DNA of 11,049 nt, taken from the NCBI RefSeq assembly GCF_946479415.1, contig NZ_CAMLFY010000137.1, positions 1 to 11,049 of the forward strand, read 5' to 3'. The translations under genes and the position numbers were made by a program. How positions within the stretch are numbered: the stretch's first letter is position 1; each line of letters starts with the position of its first letter. Shown one piece after another: positions 1 through 5,801 of this stretch. The stretch is from an uncultured Shinella sp. (GTDB lineage Bacteria > Pseudomonadota > Alphaproteobacteria > Rhizobiales > Rhizobiaceae). Under the pieces are notes generated by a model that made no database searches, was not told the DNA's origin, and was given only the letters and a program-made list of their open reading frames with translations.

Positions 1-1
1 C

Positions 2-793
2 ATTTGCCGCAAGCTCAGGCTCGCGCCCGGCGACAAGCTGTTCGACCCCGGCTGCGGCTGGGGTGGTCTCCTGTGTTACGCCGCCCAGCATTATGGTGTC
101 GAAGCCTACGGCACGACGCTGTCGGAAGAGCAGTTCGCCCATGTGAAGACCAAGGTCGCCAATATGGGCCTTGGCGACCGCGTGAAGGTGGAACTGCGCG
201 ACTGCCGCAGCCTTGCCGACGACCAGGTCTTCGACAAGATCGCCCAGGTCGAGATGATCGAGCATGTCGGCATCGCCAACCACCAGGATTTCTACAAGTA
301 TCTGCGCAAGCACATGCGCCCGCGCGGCGTCTATTTCGGCCAGGCCAGCTTCCGCCGCAACACGGCACGTCCGGAGGATTTTCCGCGGCTGACGCCCTAT
401 ATGCAGTTCATCATCAAGTACATCTTCCCCGGCGGCGAGCTCGACCATATCGGCATGACCACCGGTGCGCTGGAACAGGCCGGCTTCGAGGTGCATGAAG
501 TGGAAGCCGTGCGCGAGCATTTCGGCTACACGACCGAGCACTGGGTGCGCCGTCTCTACGATCGCAAGGAAGAAGGTGCCGCGCTGGTCGGCATGCCGCA
601 GACCCGCATCTGGCTGCTCTATCTCTCGCTCTGCGCCCTCTCCTTCCACCGTGGGGCGCTCAACGCGTTCCAGGTCGTCGCCACCAGCCGCCATTCCGGC
701 GCCTCCGGCGTCGGCTTCGACCGCACGACGGAGTATGGCGGAGCCCGCCGGATCGACGCCGACGCACCGGCAAGCGTTCTCAAGACCGCCTGA
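2..793 (+). CDS. Cyclopropane-fatty-acyl-phospholipid synthase family SAM-dependent methyltransferase (C-terminal part, 5' end outside window)
   Basis: The reading frame is open from the first base and stops with TGA at 791-793, giving 263 visible codons; the start and the N-terminal lipid-binding part of the family are missing. Visible residues 14-22 (FDPGCGWGG) form the SAM-binding glycine motif, in the family's usual context of PGDKLFDPGCGWGG. Residues 84-90 contain EMIEHVG, the conserved acidic/EHVG motif of Cfa/CmaS enzymes. Further on come YIFPGGEL and, near the end, FHRGALNAFQVV, matching the C-terminal FRxGxxxxxQ pattern. By family knowledge these enzymes transfer a methylene or methyl group from S-adenosylmethionine to unsaturated acyl chains of membrane phospholipids. 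About 40 residues follow the last recognisable motif. Rhizobia carry several paralogues, so the substrate and product cannot be fixed from sequence. The gene converges on ubiA, 54 nt away. Confidence 0.88.
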   Translation: MCRKLRLAPGDKLFDPGCGWGGLLCYAAQHYGVEAYGTTLSEEQFAHVKTKVANMGLGDRVKVELRDCRSLADDQVFDKIAQVEMIEHVGIANHQDFYKYLRKHMRPRGVYFGQASFRRNTARPEDFPRLTPYMQFIIKYIFPGGELDHIGMTTGALEQAGFEVHEVEAVREHFGYTTEHWVRRLYDRKEEGAALVGMPQTRIWLLYLSLCALSFHRGALNAFQVVATSRHSGASGVGFDRTTEYGGARRIDADAPASVLKTA

Positions 794-815
794 TCAAGTT
801 GACCGTTTGCCCGAC

Positions 816-837
816 GCCGAAGCGATATCGCTTCGGC
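816..837. terminator. Perfect 22-bp palindrome between convergent genes, probable bidirectional terminator
   Basis: The two 11-nt halves (GCCGAAGCGAT and its exact complement ATCGCTTCGGC) abut without a spacer. As RNA this gives a GC-rich stem of about 9 bp with an AUAU loop on either strand. It sits between the stop of the methyltransferase gene (793) and the stop of ubiA (848), where a shared terminator is expected. No U-tract follows on either strand, so intrinsic termination would be imperfect; an mRNA 3'-end stabiliser is an alternative. Confidence 0.55.
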
Positions 838-847
838 TCGACAGGCT

Positions 848-1831
848 TTACGCGAAGGGCAGCGCGGCGATCAGCCCGATAAACAGGATCAGACCGACGA
901 CCCCGTTGAACTTGAACAGCGCCAGGCACTGTTCGGGGTCGTCGATTTCCAGTGAGCCGATCTGGCGGGCGAGAAGCAGCGCCACGACGGCAAGACCAAG
1001 CCACGCCACCAGACCGACGCCGGCCAGCCAGAAGGCAACCGCGATCAGCGCGACCGTCAGGCCGTAGAGCCCCATCAGCCATTGCGCGGTCTTCTCGCCG
1101 AACAGGCGCGCGGTCGAGCGCACGCCGATCAGCGCATCGTCTTCCTTGTCCTGATGGGCATAGATCGTGTCATAGCCGATCGTCCAGGCAATCGCGGCGA
1201 TGTAGAGCGCGACGGGCGCTGCCGCCAGTGAGCCGAACTCCGTTGCCCAGCCCATCAGCGCGCCCCAGGAAAAGGCCATGCCGAGGAAGAATTGCGGCCA
1301 GTCGGTAAAGCGCTTGGCGAAGGGATAGATCGCGACGATGGCGAGCGAGGCAACGCCGAGCACCATCGAGAACGTGTTGAATTGCAGGAGCACGACCAGA
1401 CCGGCAAGGGCCTGCAGAACCATGAAGATCTTCGCCTGTCTGCGCGTAACGCGGCCCGACGGCAGCGGGCGCGAGCGGGTGCGCGCCACGGCCTGGTCGA
1501 TCTCGTGGTCGACGAGGTCGTTATAGGTGCAGCCGGCGCCGCGCATCGCGACCGCGCCGATGAAGAACAGCAGGAGATGCCAGACGAGGCGCCCGCCGCT
1601 GAACGTGCCGGCAGACGCCGCCACATTGGCCGCCAGCGCCGCCGACCAGAGGCACGGCAGCAACAGGAGCTGCCAGCCGATCGGCCGGTCCCAGCGGGCA
1701 AGCTGGGCATAGGGCCACAGACCACGCGGCAACGCGCGGTAGACCCAGTTCTGCGAGGGGGCATCGGCTACGCGGCCTGAATCTGGGCGACCGGTATCGG
1801 GGCGGCTTGAATCGGGTGTCTGGCTCATCAT
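848..1831 (-). CDS. ubiA: 4-hydroxybenzoate polyprenyltransferase UbiA
   Basis: A 327-aa polytopic membrane prenyltransferase. The family attaches the polyprenyl tail to 4-hydroxybenzoate, the membrane-committing step of ubiquinone synthesis, in the inner membrane. The first Asp-rich motif is NDLVDHEID at residues 104-112, followed by RTRSRPLPSGR at 117-127. The second is YDTIYAHQDKEDD at 220-232; both bind the Mg-diphosphate of the prenyl donor. Roughly eight or nine hydrophobic segments are spread through residues 50-325. The first ~25 residues are hydrophilic, with a degenerate SRPDTGRPDSGR repeat, and longer than in many UbiA proteins, so a later start is possible. Two ATG codons are adjacent (1831 and 1828) and neither has a Shine-Dalgarno sequence, which fits the candidate promoter placed almost at the start codon. 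It lies downstream of mipA on the same strand, 57 nt away. Confidence 0.95.
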   Translation of the reverse strand: MMSQTPDSSRPDTGRPDSGRVADAPSQNWVYRALPRGLWPYAQLARWDRPIGWQLLLLPCLWSAALAANVAASAGTFSGGRLVWHLLLFFIGAVAMRGAGCTYNDLVDHEIDQAVARTRSRPLPSGRVTRRQAKIFMVLQALAGLVVLLQFNTFSMVLGVASLAIVAIYPFAKRFTDWPQFFLGMAFSWGALMGWATEFGSLAAAPVALYIAAIAWTIGYDTIYAHQDKEDDALIGVRSTARLFGEKTAQWLMGLYGLTVALIAVAFWLAGVGLVAWLGLAVVALLLARQIGSLEIDDPEQCLALFKFNGVVGLILFIGLIAALPFA

Positions 1832-1838
1832 GCAGCCT

Positions 1839-1867
1839 AGATCGCAAGCGGCTTGACCGGGGTCAAG
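1839..1867 (-). promoter_or_regulatory. Candidate ubiA promoter overlapping an inverted repeat
   Basis: Reading the minus strand there is an exact CTTGAC (1867-1862), a 17-nt spacer, and CGATCT (1844-1839), which matches the alphaproteobacterial CTATAT-like -10 at four of six positions. Transcription would begin around 1832, essentially at the ubiA ATG, giving a leaderless or nearly leaderless message. That agrees with the absence of a ribosome binding site. Inferred from sequence alone. Confidence 0.4.
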
Positions 1868-1871
1868 CCGC
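1848..1871. repeat. 11-bp-arm inverted repeat between mipA and ubiA (operator or terminator candidate)
   Basis: The arms GCGGCTTGACC (1848-1858) and GGTCAAGCCGC (1861-1871) are perfectly complementary with two bases between them. The element lies 18 nt past the mipA stop and 17 nt before the ubiA ATG. It could terminate mipA transcription, though no U-run follows. Because one arm contains the CTTGAC of the candidate ubiA promoter, it could equally be a dimeric repressor site. No family is assigned. Confidence 0.5.
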
Positions 1872-1888
1872 CACGAGGCCGCATGGTC

Positions 1889-2698
1889 TTACCGCAGCGT
1901 GAAATCGAAGCGATGGGTGGCAGAAAGGCCGATCAGGAACTGGTCGCGGTCGCCGCGCTGCTTGACGAGGCTGGACTCCGCGGCCGGGCCGACGAGGCGC
2001 TTGTATTCGGCGAATGCGCTGGTCTCGATCTTGTCGTTGACCTGCCAGGTGATCGCCGCGCCCGCACCGACGGATTCGACGCCGCCGTTCGGATTGTAGG
2101 CGGCAAGGCCGGATTCGGCGGTCTGGCTTGGCTTCACGCCGTAATAGGCGTTCATATAATCCTTCGAGGCGAGCGTCATGCGCGGGCCGGCGGAGATGCG
2201 CACATCCGGGCGGACATCGACGAAAGCATCGGCCGAGAGATCGGCGACGACGCCGTGATGGCTGCGAATGCCGTGGCGCACTTCGCCGCGCACGCGCAAC
2301 CAGTCGGTCGGATAGGCCTCGGCGAAGGCACCGAGTTCACCGCCCAGCTTGACCGGCGTCAGGCCCTTGAGATCCTCGGAATCGTCCTCGTCGCGCGGCA
2401 TGATGAGCTTGCCGGTGGCGCCGGCACGGAAGCCGCCATTGTCGATCAACGCGAAGGACGGATTGTCGTTGCGCGAGGAGAAGCGCACCGTGCTGCCGGC
2501 CTTGCCGAGCGAGATCATCGGCGAGACCTGGAACAGATAGGACTTGGCGCCCTGATAGCGCGGCGCGGCAAAGCCGGCGGCGCCGACCTTCAGATACCAG
2601 TCGCCGGACCAGAAATATTCGCCGTCGCCGGCCAGGGCGGAAACGGGCGCAAGAATGAGGGCGGCCGCAGTCATTGCGGTCGGGATACGGATACGCAA
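1889..2698 (-). CDS. MipA/OmpV family outer membrane protein
   Basis: A 269-aa exported beta-barrel. Residues 1-23 form a Sec signal peptide (basic start, hydrophobic core, cleavage predicted after VSALA). The mature protein has the alternating aromatic/polar strands of a barrel, an early GDWYLKVGAAGFAAPRYQG segment as in the family, and a C-terminal part reading YKRLVGPAAESSLV then QFLIGLSATHRFDF, typical of MipA/OmpV (MltA-interacting protein) members. Family members sit in the outer membrane; some act as scaffolds for murein enzymes, but the role in rhizobia is not established, so only the family is called. The start chosen is TTG at 2698, because a GAGGA Shine-Dalgarno (2711-2707) lies 8 nt upstream and the full signal peptide is retained. 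The alternative ATG at residue 9 removes the basic N-region. A weak CTTGGG-17-TAATGA promoter candidate is at 2803-2775. Confidence 0.85.
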   Translation of the reverse strand: MRIRIPTAMTAAALILAPVSALAGDGEYFWSGDWYLKVGAAGFAAPRYQGAKSYLFQVSPMISLGKAGSTVRFSSRNDNPSFALIDNGGFRAGATGKLIMPRDEDDSEDLKGLTPVKLGGELGAFAEAYPTDWLRVRGEVRHGIRSHHGVVADLSADAFVDVRPDVRISAGPRMTLASKDYMNAYYGVKPSQTAESGLAAYNPNGGVESVGAGAAITWQVNDKIETSAFAEYKRLVGPAAESSLVKQRGDRDQFLIGLSATHRFDFTLR

Positions 2699-2815
2699 AA
2701 CTAAAATCCTCGCTTTGCCGGCAGACCCGCCGCGGGCCGCCGAAACCTTCGATTTCCCTAGGAATAGCCGCGTTTCATTACCGTTTCGCTAACCATCCCC
2801 AAGGTGAGGCGCACC
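2699..2815. other. Divergent intergenic region, mipA side
   Basis: This non-coding spacer carries the mipA ribosome binding site (GAGGA on the minus strand, 2711-2707) and presumably the mipA promoter. The best match I can find for the latter on the minus strand is CTTGGG (2803-2798), 17 nt, TAATGA (2780-2775), which is weak. No convincing operator or RNA gene was seen. Confidence 0.3.
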
Positions 2816-2840
2816 GGAACGATTCGTTCGAGCGGACGTT
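2816..2840 (+). promoter_or_regulatory. General stress response (EcfG/RpoE2-type sigma) promoter
   Basis: An exact GGAAC (2816-2820), 16-nt spacer, and CGTT (2837-2840) matches the consensus GGAAC-N16-CGTT for EcfG sigma factors (RpoE2 in Sinorhizobium meliloti) that run the alphaproteobacterial general stress response. It lies 27 nt before the next ATG. That leaves room for a transcription start near 2848 and then the AAGGAG ribosome binding site at 2854-2859. The spacer start also holds the small palindrome AACGATTCGTT (2818-2828). Confidence 0.75.
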
Positions 2841-2866
2841 TTGCTGACGACAGAAGGAGACATCCC

Positions 2867-3106
2867 ATGACCGTCAGCACGATGGAACTGAAACTCAACG
2901 CGATCCGCACCGATACCGGCCTTTCGCGCCAGGAAAAGATCGCCAGGCTGGAGAAACTGCGCACCGAAGCCCGCGCCCTCCAGCGCGCCGCCACCGAAAG
3001 CGCCATGGTGGAGGACGACGGCTGGTACGAGGACGTGCACCTGATCGACACCGAACTGGAAAACCTCGGCCGCAGCGTTGACGAAAAGGGCGCGGCGACA
3101 TTGTAG
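2867..3106 (+). CDS. 79-aa hypothetical helical protein, predicted stress-regulated
   Basis: I do not recognise a named family. The ATG at 2867 has an excellent ribosome binding site (AAGGAG, 2854-2859, 7-nt spacing), so this start is preferred over in-frame upstream codons such as GTG 2804, which would place the promoter inside the gene. The protein has no signal peptide or membrane segment and is charged. Residues 19-45 (LSRQEKIARLEKLRTEARAL onward) are strongly helical with heptad-like leucine/alanine spacing. A short acidic/aromatic link (VEDDGWYEDVHL, 48-59) and a second short helix (60-68) follow. This suggests a cytosolic helical hairpin that may dimerise or bind a partner. The exact EcfG-type promoter directly upstream implies induction in the general stress response. 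It is probably a single-gene unit, as the repeat element follows. Confidence 0.8.
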   Translation: MTVSTMELKLNAIRTDTGLSRQEKIARLEKLRTEARALQRAATESAMVEDDGWYEDVHLIDTELENLGRSVDEKGAATL

Positions 3107-3123
3107 GGAAAGTGCGGCAAAGA

Positions 3124-3282
3124 CCCCTCACCTGCCTGCCGGCATCCTCTCCCCACAAGGGGGAGAGGAGTCCACTTGGCACGACCTTCCCTCCTTCATT
3201 CCACGTCGAAGAAGAGGGAAAACGGTACGGCACCCGTCCTCTCCCCACTGTGGGGAGAGGATGCCGGCAGGCATGTGAGGGG
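3124..3282. repeat. Rhizobial intergenic palindromic element: two 46-bp copies in inverted orientation (RIME-like)
   Basis: Copy 1 (3124-3169) begins CCCCTCACCTGCCTGCCGGC. Copy 2 (3237-3282), read on the minus strand, begins CCCCTCACATGCCTGCCGGC. Over 46 positions I count three differences, all small substitutions. Each copy has its own hairpin: CCTCTCCCC-ACAAG-GGGGAGAGG in copy 1, and TCCTCTCCCCAC-T-GTGGGGAGAGGA (3237-3261) in copy 2. The copies are separated by 67 nt. Sequences of this style (TGCCGGCATCCTCTCCCC...) are dispersed in rhizobial intergenic regions, and I believe they belong to the RIME-type mosaic elements. The exact subclass cannot be settled here. Transcripts across it could fold into a long cruciform-like structure separating the small gene from purD. 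Confidence 0.8.
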
Positions 3283-3297
3283 TTTTATGGCCCAGCC

Positions 3298-3326
3298 CTT
3301 GACCTTTCGACCCCGCCCCCTTAACC
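3298..3326 (+). promoter_or_regulatory. Candidate purD promoter
   Basis: An exact CTTGAC -35 (3298-3303) is followed after 17 nt by TTAACC (3321-3326), a poor -10 match. Transcription would start near 3333, giving about a 30-nt leader with the GAGGG ribosome binding site at 3351-3355. Placement just past the repeat element and ahead of purD supports it, but the -10 is weak. Confidence 0.35.
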
Positions 3327-3362
3327 CGCCCTCACAACCAAGGACGGATCGAGGGTACGGGC

Positions 3363-4634
3363 ATGAAGGTTCTGTTGATCGGATCGGGCGGACGCGAGCA
3401 TGCACTCGCCTGGAAGCTGGCGCAGTCCCCGCTGCTCGATACGCTCTATGCGGCCCCCGGCAATCCCGGCATCGCGGAATGCGCCACACTCGTTTCGCTT
3501 GACATCGATGATCACGCCGCCGTCGTTTCCTTCTGCAAGGAGAACGGCGTCGGCTTCGTCGTCGTCGGACCGGAAGCGCCGCTCGTCGCCGGCATCGCCG
3601 ATGTGCTGCGTGCAGCCGACATCGCCGTCTTCGGCCCTTCCACCGCCGCCGCCCAGCTTGAGGGCTCCAAGGGCTTCACCAAGGATCTCTGCGCGAAATA
3701 CGACATCCCCACCGGCGCCTACCAGCGCTTCACGGATACCGCTTCCGCCAAGGCCTATATCCAGGCCGAGGGGGCGCCGATCGTTATCAAGGCGGACGGG
3801 CTTGCCGCCGGCAAGGGCGTGACCGTGGCGATGACGCTCGACGAGGCGCTGGCCGCCGTCGACGATTGCTTCGACGGCGCTTTCGGCGCGGCCGGTGCGG
3901 AAGTCGTGGTCGAAGCCTTCCTCGATGGCGAGGAGGCGAGCTTCTTCTGCCTCTGCGATGGCGTGAACGCGCTGCCGCTCGCCTCCGCCCAGGACCACAA
4001 GCGCGTCGGCGACGGCGATACCGGCCCGAACACCGGCGGCATGGGCGCTTACTCCCCCGCCCCCGTCATGACGGCCGAGATGGTCGAGCGCACGATGAAG
4101 GAGGTCATCGAGCCGACGATCCGCGGCATGGCGGCCGATGGCCATCCCTTCCAGGGCGTGCTCTTCGCCGGCCTGATGATCACCGCCAAGGGTCCGGAAC
4201 TCATCGAATACAATGTGCGGTTCGGCGATCCGGAATGCCAGGTGCTGATGATGCGCCTGGAAAGCGACCTCCTGCCGATCCTGCATGCCGCCGCCATCGG
4301 CCGCCTCGACAAGGTTTCCGCCGAATGGCGCGACGCCCCGGCGCTGACGATCGTCATGGCCTCCAAGGGCTATCCGGCCGCCTACGAGAAGAACACGCCG
4401 ATCCGGTCCATTCCCGCCGATGATGCCGCCACCAAGGTGTTTCATGCCGGCACAGCCCTGAAGGACGGCCAGCTGGTCGCGACCGGCGGGCGTGTGCTCA
4501 ATGTCACGGCCGTGGCGCCGACGGTGGCCGAAGCACAGGCTGCGGCCTATCAGGCGCTCGACAGGGTCGAATGGGACAACGGCTTCTGCCGGCGCGACAT
4601 CGGCTGGCGTGCCGTCGCCCGCGAACAGGCCTGA
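3363..4634 (+). CDS. purD: Phosphoribosylamine--glycine ligase (GAR synthetase) PurD
   Basis: A full-length 423-aa ATP-grasp enzyme (the usual bacterial size). It joins glycine to 5-phosphoribosylamine using ATP, the second step of de novo purine synthesis, in the cytosol. The N-terminal domain starts with the phosphate-binding GSGGREHA (7-14) and carries GPEAPL (69-74). The ATP-grasp lid and core have [11 protein letters not shown] (143-153), the signature region [18 protein letters not shown] (211-228) and the metal-binding [10 protein letters not shown] (284-293). The C-terminal domain ends with RDIGWRA (411-417). All key motifs are intact. The ATG at 3363 has GAGGG at 3351-3355 with 7-nt spacing. 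It is probably transcribed alone or with the exported protein gene 106 nt downstream; a small hairpin between them suggests at least partial separation. Confidence 0.98.
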   Translation: MKVLLIGSGGREHALAWKLAQSPLLDTLYAAPGNPGIAECATLVSLDIDDHAAVVSFCKENGVGFVVVGPEAPLVAGIADVLRAADIAVFGPSTAAAQLEGSKGFTKDLCAKYDIPTGAYQRFTDTASAKAYIQAEGAPIVIKADGLAAGKGVTVAMTLDEALAAVDDCFDGAFGAAGAEVVVEAFLDGEEASFFCLCDGVNALPLASAQDHKRVGDGDTGPNTGGMGAYSPAPVMTAEMVERTMKEVIEPTIRGMAADGHPFQGVLFAGLMITAKGPELIEYNVRFGDPECQVLMMRLESDLLPILHAAAIGRLDKVSAEWRDAPALTIVMASKGYPAAYEKNTPIRSIPADDAATKVFHAGTALKDGQLVATGGRVLNVTAVAPTVAEAQAAAYQALDRVEWDNGFCRRDIGWRAVAREQA

Positions 4635-4641
4635 TGCGGCA

Positions 4642-4656
4642 GGGCGAAAAACGCCC
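4642..4656 (+). terminator. Small hairpin after purD, weak terminator candidate
   Basis: GGGCG-AAAAA-CGCCC forms a 5-bp all-GC stem with a 5-nt loop 7 nt after the purD stop. No U-run follows directly, so it may only attenuate or protect the 3' end. Confidence 0.35.
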
Positions 4657-4740
4657 GATAGTTCAAAGTTTACCATTTCCCCTGACGGGACCGTAACCGG
4701 CGGGCGCTATTCTCCTCTCAACCATGAGGGAGATCCTTTG

Positions 4741-5202
4741 ATGCGCACCCTGCTGACCTTCGCCGTTCTGCTTGCCGCCGCCCCCGCTTTTGCCGGTTCT
4801 TTCGAACCCGTGACCGGCGTGACCGCGGCCGGAAGCATCGAGACCGTGAACTGCGCCGATTGCCCGGCGCTGAAGCCGGCACGAAAGGCCAGCACCTACC
4901 ACGTCGATGCCATCGACCCCGGCACGCAGAAGGTCGAGATCCGCGAAGCCAATGGCGAGCGCAAGATCTACCGTACCGAAGCCTGGATGGGCGGTTCGCC
5001 GGTGCTCTTCGTCAGCAAGGCGCCGGCCGAAACGGTGCAGGCGGCGGATGCCACGGCACCGGCCGATGACACGACCGTCGCAATCGATGCTACCGCCAAG
5101 ACGAGTGCTGTGGGTGGCGATGCGGCGCGCGATGCGAAGACGGCCGCGATGGCCTCTTCACGCGAGTTTGATCCGTCAGGGTTTGAATTGCGGGTCAACT
5201 GA
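4741..5202 (+). CDS. Exported small CxxC protein, HPE1-like family
   Basis: A 153-aa protein with a clear Sec signal peptide (residues 1-18, cleavage after APAFA). The mature part opens with a short beta-rich segment and a CADC motif (C38, C41; NCADCPALKPARKAS). Then come YHVDAIDPGTQKVEIREANG (53-72) and the compact IYRTEAWMGGSPVLFVSKA (76-94). From about residue 95 it is an Ala/Thr/Asp-rich, likely disordered tail ending REFDPSGFELRVN. The YRTEAWxGGSPVxFVSK core is what I remember from Rhizobiaceae proteins labelled 'plant virulence effector HPE1-like domain-containing', a name derived from a Liberibacter effector. That label is from memory and the function in free-living rhizobia is unknown. 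The two cysteines could form a disulfide or bind metal in the periplasm. The ATG at 4741 follows GAGGGAG (4726-4732, 8-nt spacing). It lies downstream of purD. Confidence 0.8.
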   Translation: MRTLLTFAVLLAAAPAFAGSFEPVTGVTAAGSIETVNCADCPALKPARKASTYHVDAIDPGTQKVEIREANGERKIYRTEAWMGGSPVLFVSKAPAETVQAADATAPADDTTVAIDATAKTSAVGGDAARDAKTAAMASSREFDPSGFELRVN

Positions 5203-5302
5203 CCCCATATTAATCGGACCCTGCCTCTCGGTCCCTCCAGACTGACAGGATTCCGCGCAAGCGGACGGTGCGCCCCTGACCTCAAGCAGGGGCGTATTCG
5301 TG
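5203..5302. other. Convergent intergenic region with three consecutive hairpins
   Basis: Between the stops of the CxxC protein gene and the DUF523 gene are three stems: GGACC/GGTCC (5216-5220 with 5230-5234), TCCGC-GCAA-GCGGA (5252-5265, a GNRA-type tetraloop) and CGCCCCTG/CAGGGGCG (5271-5294). No open frame or promoter is evident. A shared 3'-end region is the simplest reading. Confidence 0.5.
5271..5294. terminator. Bidirectional terminator-like hairpin between convergent genes
   Basis: CGCCCCTG (5271-5278) pairs with CAGGGGCG (5287-5294) across an 8-nt loop, extendable by a G-U pair on the plus strand. It lies 9 nt past the DUF523 stop and about 70 nt past the stop of the CxxC protein gene. 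A short TATT follows on the plus strand, but there is no true U-tract on either side. Confidence 0.5.
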
Positions 5303-5788
5303 TCAGCCGATAGCCTCGACGAGTTGGTCGACCTCACGATCGGAATAGACGGCGATGCCGTTGCGCCGCAGAAACGCCGCCGTCACCCCCTGCCCCGCAT
5401 GCTTGCGGCCGGAAAACGAACCATCATAGACGAAGCCGGAGCCGCAGGACGGGCTGCCATCGATGAGCAGCGCATGGCGGCAACCGTTCTCACGCGCCAC
5501 ATCGAGCGCGATGCGCGCGCCGTCGATATAGGCAGCCGAGACATCCCCACCGGAGATTTCCAGTACCCGCGCGCGCCCATCGAGCACGTCGTCGCCATCG
5601 AGACCGTTTTCGATTTCCGCCGGCGGGCGCGGTACCTGGAAACCGCCGGCCAGCTCCGGGCAGAGCGTCACCAGCCGCCCCTCCGCCTTCCAGCGTTCGA
5701 CGGCATCGTGGATCAGCGGCTTGGCCGAGCCGTTGTAGCGGACCGGCAGACCGGCAAGGCAGGCGCTGATGAGGATTTTCCCGGCCAT
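5303..5788 (-). CDS. DUF523 family protein, probable [4Fe-4S] TudS-type desulfidase
   Basis: A 161-aa stand-alone DUF523 (YbbK-like) protein. The family signatures are present in order: ISACLAGLPVRYNG (7-20, Cys10), CPELAGGFQVPRPPAEI (43-59, Cys43 and Glu45), IDGSPSCGSGFVYDG (109-123, Ser112, Ser114, Cys115) and GQGVTAAFL (132-140). By family knowledge, characterised DUF523 enzymes (TudS, thiouracil desulfidase) hold a [4Fe-4S] cluster on three conserved cysteines, leaving one iron free to take sulfur from the substrate. Cys10, Cys43 and Cys115 fit this. The fused DUF1722 domain found in the tRNA-acting RudS type is absent, so free thiolated bases or another small substrate are more likely. 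Function is inferred, not shown. The ATG at 5788 is 13 nt after the glyS stop, so it is very probably translated from the glyS message. Confidence 0.88.
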   Translation of the reverse strand: MAGKILISACLAGLPVRYNGSAKPLIHDAVERWKAEGRLVTLCPELAGGFQVPRPPAEIENGLDGDDVLDGRARVLEISGGDVSAAYIDGARIALDVARENGCRHALLIDGSPSCGSGFVYDGSFSGRKHAGQGVTAAFLRRNGIAVYSDREVDQLVEAIG

Positions 5789-5801
5789 CAGCGCCCGTCC
5801 C

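Larger units (their letters stand above)
3107..3362. other. 256-nt non-coding spacer between the 79-aa gene and purD
   Basis: Contains the paired inverted repeat element at 3124-3282, then about 80 nt with the candidate purD promoter and ribosome binding site. Short open frames run through it because the repeat is GC-rich, but none has protein-like composition or a ribosome binding site. Confidence 0.7.

Noticed and set aside
1853..2704. 283-codon plus-strand open frame
   Set aside because: Antisense to the MipA-family gene, which has a proper signal peptide, Shine-Dalgarno sequence and family C-terminus.
3124..3282. CRISPR array suspected from repeated segments
   Set aside because: There are only two copies, in opposite orientation, with internal hairpins and no regular spacers or cas genes.
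3078..3324. Short plus-strand open frames across the repeat element
   Set aside because: They run through the palindromic non-coding repeat, have Arg/Pro-rich nonsense composition and lack ribosome binding sites.
3321..4676. 451-codon minus-strand open frame
   Set aside because: It lies opposite purD, whose motifs are all intact. The translation is Gly/Asp/His-rich without a domain and is explained by third-position GC bias.
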